DNA of 46,169 nt. Origin: T3Sed10-213 sp012519365. Its GTDB lineage: Bacteria; Planctomycetota; Phycisphaerae; Sedimentisphaerales; Anaerohalosphaeraceae. Within the stretch, counting starts at the first letter, position 1; each line of letters begins with the position of its first letter. The notes beneath the pieces were generated by a model. It was not told where the DNA came from and did no database searches. It saw only the letters and a list, made by a program, of their open reading frames with translations. Location: contig JAPXLV010000014.1 in NCBI GenBank assembly GCA_033809355.1, forward strand, positions 1 to 46,169, in the 5' to 3' direction. Shown piece after piece: positions 1-6,086 of this stretch. Made by a program: the position numbers and the translations under genes.

Positions 1-79
1 CCGTCGAAGAGAGTCTTCATGTCCAGTCGGGGCAACCGCATTTGCTTCGTTCGTTTTTTCACTGTGCAAAGCTAAAAAT

Positions 80-577
80 ATGAGTCGTTCGTTTAATTAT
101 TCAAAAGTCAATAATATCGAAGAAATGCCGCTGTCATTTTATGAAGATGTGTTTGCCACCAACGTTCGCAGCACCTTTTTAGCCACGCGCGAAGCATTGC
201 CTTATTTGAAAACCTCAAAAGGCTGTATCATCAATGTCGGCTCGGTGGCTGCTCATCATGGCGGCGGAGGGGGGGCGGGCATCTATGCCGCCGCCAAGGC
301 CGCGGTGCATACGCTGACCATGGCAATGGCCAAGGAGTTCGGTCCATACCGTATCCGTGTCAACTGCGTCGTGCCGGGCTTAATCGAGACACGGTTTCAC
401 GAGCAGTTCTCCACGCCTGAACGAAAACGCAAAACTGCCGAAGAGACACCGTTGGGCCGAAATGGCACCGCCGACGACGTGGCCAAAGCCATTCTCTTTT
501 TGGCCAGTCCCAAAGCATCCGGTTTTATCACCGGCGAATATCTGGCCGTCAATGGCGGTTTATATATGCGAATGTAA
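80..577 (+). CDS. SDR family oxidoreductase, 5'-truncated (partial or remnant)
   Basis: C-terminal two thirds of a short-chain dehydrogenase/reductase, an NAD(P)-dependent cytosolic oxidoreductase. Visible are the catalytic set Asn28, Ser55 (in INVGS) and Tyr69-x3-Lys73 (in GIYAAAK), the PG motif after RVNCVVPG, and the usual C-terminal tail (ASGFITGEYLAVNGG). The family is normally about 250 residues; here there are 165 from the first ATG. The N-terminal Rossmann strand with TGxxxGIG and the NNAG motif are absent. The frame stays open to base 2, but the residues it would add (positions 2-79) do not look like SDR sequence in any of the three frames. So the gene is either disrupted by a frameshift or rearrangement near the window edge, or is a remnant. 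No Shine-Dalgarno is visible before the ATG at 80. The substrate cannot be told. The SDR assignment is secure; whether it is functional is doubtful. Confidence 0.7.
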   Translation: MSRSFNYSKVNNIEEMPLSFYEDVFATNVRSTFLATREALPYLKTSKGCIINVGSVAAHHGGGGGAGIYAAAKAAVHTLTMAMAKEFGPYRIRVNCVVPGLIETRFHEQFSTPERKRKTAEETPLGRNGTADDVAKAILFLASPKASGFITGEYLAVNGGLYMRM

Positions 578-592
578 AATATCAACAGATCG

Positions 593-617
593 TGATATCA
601 TCCTTGGAGGGATATCA
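593..617. terminator. Weak stem-loop between convergent genes
   Basis: A perfect 7-bp inverted repeat (TGATATC at 593-599, GATATCA at 611-617) with an 11-base loop lies between the end of the SDR gene (577) and the end of the phosphorylase gene (677). The following stretch is T-rich (gttttattcttttt) but not a clean T-tract. It could end transcription from the left. Support is modest. Confidence 0.3.
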
Positions 618-676
618 TGACCGGTTTTATTCTTTTTCATCGTTTCAGAGGGATCGGCCGCCCCCCTTTGGGGCCG

Positions 677-1552
677 TTATTCAAACAGCGGCCCCAGCCG
701 CTGGCGCATTGTCGAGTCAATGGCGTCGGGTTTTGTCCAGACCGCCAGTTCAAGGCTTTTTCGGCAGTCGCAGGTTTTATCACACAAGGGCTGCTCAGAG
801 AGGAGCGTCTTTTCGATAAGAGCGACCGCATTGCATGTGGCCTGATTGAGGTTGCCGATGATTTCCTCAAGCAGGGTTTGTTTGCCGGCTGAGGGGTCGT
901 GCTCGCGCCAGCAGTCATAATCGCTGACCAGTGCCACCAGCGCATAACACATCTGCGCCTCGCGGGCCAGTTTCGCTTCGGGCAGGGCAGTCATCCCGAT
1001 TACATCGCCCCCCCAGCCCCGATGCATCAGCGATTCGGCTCGCGTTGAAAACTGCGGGCCTTCCATGCACACATACGTACCTTCGGAGTGAGTGACGGTT
1101 TGAATCTGCTGAGCTGCCGTCATCAACCGGTTACGCAGACGCGCACAACACGGCTGGGCAAACTCCACATGGACCGCGCCTAACTCATCAAAAAATGTGT
1201 TTTTCCGGCGCCACGTCTTATCGATGAACTGATCGGGCAGGACCAATTGTCCCGGATGGATGGTTTCGCGCAGTGACCCGACCGCACCACTGGCAATGAC
1301 GGCCGTAACGCCGAGGGATTTAAGGGCGAACATATTGGCTGCATACGGGACGTGACTGGGTCCCAGACGATGCCCCTTTCCATGGCGGTTCAGGAACGCT
1401 ACACGATGGGCCCCGACCCTGCCGAGCAGTACCGGTCCGCTTGGCCTGCCAAAGGGGGTATCCACCTCTTTAGAGTCCGCTTCTTGCAGCCGTTCGGCGA
1501 TCACATCGCCCAGTCCCGTGCCTCCGATAAGACCAATCATCGAGTTTTGCAT
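677..1552 (-). CDS. mtnP: S-methyl-5'-thioadenosine phosphorylase
   Basis: Cytosolic phosphorylase of the PNP/MTAP family. It splits 5'-methylthioadenosine with phosphate into adenine and methylthioribose-1-phosphate, in methionine salvage and polyamine by-product recycling. Family marks are the N-terminal GLIGGTGLGD (7-16), the phosphate/ribose region NRHGKGHRLGPSHVPYAANM (55-74), MEGPQFSTRAES (163-174), GMTALPEAKLARE (186-198) and SDYDCW (210-215). The two Asp of DYD are the adenine-recognition pair typical of MTAP; inosine/guanosine phosphorylases carry Asn there, so an aminopurine substrate is favoured. Length (291) is normal apart from a slightly long C-terminus. Start: ATG at 1552 follows GGAGGT eight bases upstream. 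The gene is monocistronic. No mtnA or other salvage gene is in the window. Confidence 0.88.
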   Translation of the reverse strand: MQNSMIGLIGGTGLGDVIAERLQEADSKEVDTPFGRPSGPVLLGRVGAHRVAFLNRHGKGHRLGPSHVPYAANMFALKSLGVTAVIASGAVGSLRETIHPGQLVLPDQFIDKTWRRKNTFFDELGAVHVEFAQPCCARLRNRLMTAAQQIQTVTHSEGTYVCMEGPQFSTRAESLMHRGWGGDVIGMTALPEAKLAREAQMCYALVALVSDYDCWREHDPSAGKQTLLEEIIGNLNQATCNAVALIEKTLLSEQPLCDKTCDCRKSLELAVWTKPDAIDSTMRQRLGPLFE

Positions 1553-1610
1553 TCAAGTACCTCCGATTTATACCCTATGATATTGCATTTATATTACCCA
1601 CAGACTTCCG

Positions 1611-1647
1611 AAAAAACAAGCCGCCGATACACGCGTATCGACGGCTT
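1611..1647 (-). terminator. Rho-independent terminator of the DUF11 lipoprotein gene
   Basis: Stem arms at 1618-1630 and 1635-1647 (13 positions, one mismatch, 4-base loop) are followed on the minus strand by six Ts (A6 at 1611-1616 on the plus strand). It sits 25 bases past the stop of the 1673-3211 gene and before the start region of mtnP. This is a textbook intrinsic terminator. Confidence 0.85.
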
Positions 1648-1672
1648 GAAATCTTACGATGTTAAACCGTGT

Positions 1673-3211
1673 TTATTCGAAGAACCGTGTCGCTTCGGTT
1701 TCCATCACTTCGCGATCCAGTTCTTGCGTATTCATCACAACGCGGAAGCGGGCATCATCGGATTTGACCGCTTTGACCACCACACGCCATTCAGCCTTGG
1801 CGCCGGGAGCCAGAGAGGCAAGAGGTTCAAAGCTGACCACGCCGTTGGCATAGGTGCCTCGCGTTGCGCCGCTGGATGAGACAAACTCCATCGAATCTTC
1901 AAGATGAGCCTGAATCCGAATGTTCGTATCCGGCGCACTCCCTTGGTTGGTGACGACGATGACATACGTCTCGTTTCCGCCGACTTCGATCGGGTCTTGA
2001 AGGTCGATCACTTCCAGCAGTACCGCCGGGACACCTTCAATCCGCGTTGCTGCCGCTGCGGCAACTGCCTCGGCGCAGGTCGCTGTTGCCCGTGCCTCAT
2101 TGCGATAATTTCCGGAAGAAGACGGCCGATAGCTGACGGTCAACGTACGGCTGGCGTTGGGAGCCAGTGTCCCCAGATTCCAAGTGACTCGTCCTGCGGC
2201 CACTTGACCGTTGTTGCTGACCTGCACGCCTTCCACATTGGCCGGAATCGTATCGGTCACAATCGTTTCCGTAGCCGGAGCGTTGCCCTTATTGGTCACA
2301 ACAATGTCATAGGAAATCGTGCGGCCGAGCCAGTCCCGTGCCGGACCGGTCTTTTCGATGGCCAAAATCGGTTGTGTGACAACTGTGCGGGTTTCGCCGG
2401 ATTCGGCCTTCAAATTGCCGTCCGCGACCGCCACCGCCTTATTGGTATAGGTTCCGGTCTTATCTGCACGAACAATCACAGTACGGCTGACGGATTGGCC
2501 GGGTGCCAAGCTGCCCAATGCCAGATCAATGGTTGTTTTGCCATCAGTGGTTTTGAGTCCTTCGGGAAGCTTATCCGACAGTTTGACGTTAGCCGCGGTG
2601 CCGGTTCCTTTGTTGGATACTGTGAACTGAAGCGGGATATTATCGCAAATCAACACCCGCTCTGGAGCGGTCTTGACCAGCGCAAGAGCCGGTTGAACCA
2701 CTTCGGTCCGGGCACAGGCCGGAATAATGTAGGTGGCATTGGCGCACGTCTGAAGTGAGCCAACCTGCTCAGCGGTTCCGACTATGACGATTTTTTCCGA
2801 GGCGTTTGGCCCCAGCGAATCCATCGTCCAGCTCAATGTTCGACCGTCCAGTTTGCCGGCGGGGGTGGAACTTTGATACTTAAATCCGGCCGGCAAATTT
2901 TCTTTGATGACCACCTCGTGCAGCATCATATCTGTCAGGTTGGTTGCCGTAATCGTGTATTCAAACGGCTGATTGAGCTGAACCTTCTCAGGCATCAGTT
3001 TTTCCAGTTTAATGGCGCCGCAACAGGAACAATCATACATGCGAATGACGTGATTGGGGCCCTTGGACAAAACCGGGGCCGGAGCGGGTGCCGGTGAAGG
3101 GGCAGGCTCGGTAACAGCAGGGGGGGCTTCGGGTTCACATTCTCCTTGCAGGCATGCGCATCCCGAGACCAATAATCCCATAACTGCGCATAAACAAAGT
3201 ACTTTTTTCAT
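1673..3211 (-). CDS. DUF11 (OmcB-like repeat) outer-membrane-type lipoprotein
   Basis: A 512-residue exported lipoprotein. The N-terminus has a basic start (MKK), a hydrophobic stretch and a lipobox LVSGC with the lipidated Cys at 18, followed by a Pro/Ala-rich linker (about 27-48). The remainder is about four tandem beta-sandwich repeats of the DUF11 type (about 68-165, 170-280, 283-390, 395-505). Recurrent signatures are NKGTGTAANVKLSDKLPEGL, NKGNAPATETIVTDTIPANV and the closing SLAPGQS/TLAPNAS/SLAPGAK. DUF11 is the repeat of the chlamydial cysteine-rich protein OmcB; this protein also has clustered Cys before the first repeat (DCSCCG) and between repeats (QTCANA...ACART). A structural cell-envelope role is likely, but the precise function is unknown. 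ATG at 3211 has GGAGG upstream. Promoter (3384-3412) and terminator (1611-1647) frame it as a single-gene unit. Confidence 0.8.
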   Translation of the reverse strand: MKKVLCLCAVMGLLVSGCACLQGECEPEAPPAVTEPAPSPAPAPAPVLSKGPNHVIRMYDCSCCGAIKLEKLMPEKVQLNQPFEYTITATNLTDMMLHEVVIKENLPAGFKYQSSTPAGKLDGRTLSWTMDSLGPNASEKIVIVGTAEQVGSLQTCANATYIIPACARTEVVQPALALVKTAPERVLICDNIPLQFTVSNKGTGTAANVKLSDKLPEGLKTTDGKTTIDLALGSLAPGQSVSRTVIVRADKTGTYTNKAVAVADGNLKAESGETRTVVTQPILAIEKTGPARDWLGRTISYDIVVTNKGNAPATETIVTDTIPANVEGVQVSNNGQVAAGRVTWNLGTLAPNASRTLTVSYRPSSSGNYRNEARATATCAEAVAAAAATRIEGVPAVLLEVIDLQDPIEVGGNETYVIVVTNQGSAPDTNIRIQAHLEDSMEFVSSSGATRGTYANGVVSFEPLASLAPGAKAEWRVVVKAVKSDDARFRVVMNTQELDREVMETEATRFFE

Positions 3212-3350
3212 AAGACACCTCCAAACAAAGTTTTTAATTTGACATACACACCTTTATCCATGTGAAAATAAAAAATCAATAAGGCGGGCTTCTATTTGGT
3301 TTTTTCATTACATCCATGTTCTGTTTTCTCCGCTGCTGGGCAAAACCACA

Positions 3351-3364
3351 CTCTGAGCTCAGAG
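3351..3364. promoter_or_regulatory. 14-bp perfect palindrome near the lipoprotein gene's transcription start
   Basis: CTCTGAGCTCAGAG is a perfect palindrome located about 20 bases downstream of the -10 element of the minus-strand promoter at 3384-3412. It could be an operator for a dimeric repressor or the base of a hairpin in the roughly 165-base leader of the DUF11 lipoprotein mRNA. Seen directly; function inferred. Confidence 0.4.
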
Positions 3365-3383
3365 GAGCAGATACCATATAACA

Positions 3384-3412
3384 ATATTAGACCTTTTGAA
3401 AAGAGAATGCAA
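3384..3412 (-). promoter_or_regulatory. Sigma-70-type promoter for the DUF11 lipoprotein gene
   Basis: On the minus strand TTGCAT (3412-3407), a 17-base spacer and TAATAT (3389-3384). This predicts a start near 3377 and a long leader of about 165 bases before the ATG at 3211. I did not recognise a known riboswitch in that leader. Confidence 0.5.
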
Positions 3413-3480
3413 CCCTATTTTGTCAATAAATAGGAAAAATCTCAAAAGACCTTTTCTCAATTCAGTGAGACGCAGTTCTC

Positions 3481-3508
3481 TTGACGAGAGCGGATGAATC
3501 GTTACAAT
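3481..3508 (+). promoter_or_regulatory. Sigma-70-type promoter for rmuC
   Basis: TTGACG (3481-3486), a 16-base spacer and TACAAT (3503-3508). The predicted start is near 3515, about 29 bases before the ATG at 3544. This argues against the in-frame TTG at 3481 being the translation start, since it is the -35 element. Confidence 0.6.
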
Positions 3509-3543
3509 ATCCACAATCAATTGTTTTTTTGCGAGAGATGAAA

Positions 3544-4578
3544 ATGCTTGAGATCATCGCTGTCATTACGCTGCTCTTATTATTGGGGCTCATTGTCCTG
3601 GTGGGGCTGTTAATTCAATCTGTGGCCACGGCTCGGCGGGATGCGGCCGCCCAAGGCGCTACGGTCGCCCAGCTTGCCGCACAACTTGAGCAGGTCCGCA
3701 GCCGGCAGGATGTGCTGACCCAAACACTCGACAGCAGGCTCAGCAGCGGCCAGGAACACATCAATCGCTATCTGACTGACAGCGGCCGTACGTTGGGCGA
3801 ACTGAAGGAGCAGATTGGCAAACTCAAAAGCGACAGTGAACGTCTTTTGCAGCTGAGTGCTGATGTGCGAAGTTTGCAGCATATTCTCACCGCCCCCAAA
3901 CTTCGCGGCCAATTGGGCGAACATTCACTGGCAAGCCTCTTGCAAACGATTTTGCCGACCGGCGGATTTAAGCTTCAGTATGGGTTTCGCAACGGCCGAG
4001 TGGTTGACGCCCTGATTACTCTGCCGGACTACAGTGTCTCAGTGGATGCCAAATTTCCATTGCCGAGTTTTGAGAAAATGGCCGCTGCTCAGACCGACGA
4101 CGAAAAACAGCGGCTGCGAAGACAATTTCAAAATGATGTGATCAAGCACATCGACAAAATTGCCGCCGACTACATCCGCCCCGAAGAGGGGACGTTGGAT
4201 TTCGCTTTGATGTATATCCCGGCCGAAAATGTCTATTATGAAACCGTTATACGTTATGAAAGCGACCGAACAGATGTGCTGGAGCATGCGCTTGCCAAAA
4301 AGGTCATTCCCGTCTCGCCGAATCTGCTGTATGCCTACCTGATGACCATCGTGATGGGCCTGCACGGGTTGCAGATTGAACAGGAAGCGGCCTCCATTCG
4401 CGTCAAACTCCAGGAACTGGCCAAAGGTTTCGACGCCTTTCAAAGCAACTGGGACACCCTTGGCCGCCACCTGCGAAACGCCCAGAACCAATATGACGAA
4501 GGCCACAAACAGCTCACCAAATTTACCACGCAACTTGAACTGCTCGATCACCCAAAACCTGATTCATTAGATCTTTAA
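3544..4578 (+). CDS. rmuC: RmuC-family protein (DNA recombination limiting protein)
   Basis: RmuC proteins are inner-membrane-anchored, nuclease-fold proteins that limit recombination at inverted repeats and contribute to genome stability. The sequence has one N-terminal membrane segment (residues 2-26, IIAVITLLLLLGLIVLVGLL), a coiled-coil stretch (about 35-115) and then the conserved core: PKLRGQLGEHSLASLLQ, GRVVDALI, VSVDAKFPLPSFEKM and DFALMYIPAENVYYE. Length of about 344 is on the short side for the family. Start choice: ATG at 3544 has GAGAG six bases upstream; ATG at 3538 is in frame but would have no room for a ribosome binding site. The gene is monocistronic, convergent with mtaB 20 bases beyond its stop. 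The family assignment is firm; the exact biochemical activity of RmuC proteins is still debated. Confidence 0.87.
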   Translation: MLEIIAVITLLLLLGLIVLVGLLIQSVATARRDAAAQGATVAQLAAQLEQVRSRQDVLTQTLDSRLSSGQEHINRYLTDSGRTLGELKEQIGKLKSDSERLLQLSADVRSLQHILTAPKLRGQLGEHSLASLLQTILPTGGFKLQYGFRNGRVVDALITLPDYSVSVDAKFPLPSFEKMAAAQTDDEKQRLRRQFQNDVIKHIDKIAADYIRPEEGTLDFALMYIPAENVYYETVIRYESDRTDVLEHALAKKVIPVSPNLLYAYLMTIVMGLHGLQIEQEAASIRVKLQELAKGFDAFQSNWDTLGRHLRNAQNQYDEGHKQLTKFTTQLELLDHPKPDSLDL

Positions 4579-4598
4579 CAGGAATAATCTGCATTACC

Positions 4599-5990
4599 TT
4601 ACTTGTTTAAAATCATGCGAACCCGTTGCCCTTTTTGAAGGGTCCCGGCGTTGGGCAGGCCGCTTAAATCGACCATAAAGTAGCGTTCGCAGCGGCCTTT
4701 GGGCGGGCGGGTGCTTTCGACGATGACCTCAACGGGCTGGCCAATGAATTTCCGACGAAATTCATCCTGTAAGGTTTGGTCAAGCGCATGCAAACGGGAC
4801 GAACGCTGTCGAATAACCAAAACAGGCACCTTGGGTTCAAACTCAGCGGCGGGGGTGTTTTTGCGAGGGCTGAAACTAAATACGTGAATCTTTGAAAACT
4901 CCGCTTGGCGACACACATCCAGCGTTTGTTGGAAATCATCCTCCGTTTCCCCGGGAAAGCCGACGATAATATCGGTGGTAATGGCAGGTCGATCGAGTGC
5001 AGCCCTCACACGACTAATTACATCTAAAAATTGGTCAATAGTGTATTGTCTCGCCATTTTTTTCAGAATTTTCGCTGAACCCGACTGGAGCGGAAGGTGC
5101 AAATGGGGTGCTATGTTGGAATGAGTCTGAAATACCTCTAAAAGTCGGTCGGTGACATCTGCTGGCTCAAGCGAGCTTAGCCTCAGCCGTCCCAGCCCTG
5201 GCAGCTCGGCCACGTGGGCCGCCATCTCGGCCAAACTGTCCCGCAACGCAGGGTCCCAGTGTTTTCGGCGGGAGGTGCTCTGCCCATAGGCGCCAAGGAA
5301 AATGCCTGTTAAGACAATCTCCTGATGGCCGGCTTCAATGAGATTTTGGGCCTCAAGGAGGATATTTTTGACATCCTTGCTACAAACCTTCGTGCGGATC
5401 TTGGGTATAATACAATAGGTGCAATACGCGTCGCAACCGTCCTGAACTTTGAGAAAGGCTCGACTTTGCCCGTCGTAGGAATTCAACAACGGCAACGTTT
5501 CGCTCTGAGCGGGGTGGGCTGTTTTGTCATTGCCAAGGGGTACGGCTTGTCGTGAGGCGGCAACAATCTGTCGTGAGTTTTCGGTTTTGTCCTTGATTTT
5601 ACAGCAGTTCGGTGGTTTATTAGTAGCATTCAGAGAGCCGCTTTGGTTGTGGCGGGCAAGTATCCGCTTGAGCAAAACAGGCAGATGATCTTTGTCTTTC
5701 ACAATGAGGCATTTTTCATCCAGATCGGACAGTTCTTGCCCTTGTCCGATAGGCAGGCAGCCGGTTACAATCAAAACGGCATCCGGGTTTTTACCCAGCG
5801 CACGGCGAATGGACTGGCGACTCTTGGCCGAGGCGATATGCGTCACGCAACAGGTGTTGACAACGACCATATCGGCGCAGCCGTCGGGCGAGGAGGCAAC
5901 AAGACCGGCCTGCTCAAGGTATTGACGCAGTTGTCGGCTTTCGTATTGGTTGACTTTGCAACCGAGTGTATGAATCGAAAAAGTTTTCAT
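4599..5990 (-). CDS. mtaB: tRNA (t6A37) methylthiotransferase MtaB-type
   Basis: Radical-SAM methylthiotransferase that adds a methylthio group to t6A37 of ANN-decoding tRNAs. Domains: an N-terminal UPF0004 domain with cluster-binding Cys11, Cys47 and Cys78 (TLGCKVNQYE, VNTCCVTH, VTGCLP); a radical-SAM core with C186-x3-C190-x2-C193 (GCDAYCTYCIIP); LHLPLQSGS and TTDIIVGFPGE; and a C-terminal TRAM-like segment from about 400. TLGCKVNQYE is typical of MtaB rather than MiaB/RimO. Unusual: about 35-45 extra polar residues (about 115-168) lie between the N-terminal and radical-SAM domains. Start: ATG at 5990 matches the family start; an upstream in-frame GTG at 6011 lies inside the promoter. A -10 hexamer sits six bases before the ATG and there is no Shine-Dalgarno, so the mRNA is probably leaderless. 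Confidence 0.87.
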   Translation of the reverse strand: MKTFSIHTLGCKVNQYESRQLRQYLEQAGLVASSPDGCADMVVVNTCCVTHIASAKSRQSIRRALGKNPDAVLIVTGCLPIGQGQELSDLDEKCLIVKDKDHLPVLLKRILARHNQSGSLNATNKPPNCCKIKDKTENSRQIVAASRQAVPLGNDKTAHPAQSETLPLLNSYDGQSRAFLKVQDGCDAYCTYCIIPKIRTKVCSKDVKNILLEAQNLIEAGHQEIVLTGIFLGAYGQSTSRRKHWDPALRDSLAEMAAHVAELPGLGRLRLSSLEPADVTDRLLEVFQTHSNIAPHLHLPLQSGSAKILKKMARQYTIDQFLDVISRVRAALDRPAITTDIIVGFPGETEDDFQQTLDVCRQAEFSKIHVFSFSPRKNTPAAEFEPKVPVLVIRQRSSRLHALDQTLQDEFRRKFIGQPVEVIVESTRPPKGRCERYFMVDLSGLPNAGTLQKGQRVRMILNK

Positions 5991-5996
5991 ACGGGT

Positions 5997-6026
5997 ACTA
6001 TAACGAGACACCGGCCGGTGTTACAA
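5997..6026 (-). promoter_or_regulatory. Promoter of mtaB, leaderless layout, with palindrome in the spacer
   Basis: On the minus strand TTGTAA (6026-6021), an 18-base spacer, TATAGT (6002-5997), then six bases and the ATG at 5990. The transcription start should fall at or within a base of the A of the ATG. The spacer contains a 14-bp perfect palindrome ACACCGGCCGGTGT (6008-6021), a possible repressor site that also lies upstream of the divergent pilM operon. Confidence 0.55.
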
Positions 6027-6086
6027 GTGTTTTCAGCCGCCGGGAATGGGGTCTTATAAATAGGATTTGATCAGGAGTGTGTAGTT

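Noticed and set aside
592..892. Small plus-strand frames over the 3' end of mtnP
   Set aside because: Antisense to the phosphorylase, no family features.
1904..2758. 284-codon plus-strand frame opposite the DUF11 gene
   Set aside because: Cys/Arg/Gly-rich shadow of a repetitive beta-sandwich protein.
3481..3543. TTG start extending RmuC by 21 residues
   Set aside because: The TTG is the -35 element of a good promoter (TTGACG, 16, TACAAT); the hydrophobic anchor begins at the ATG at 3544.
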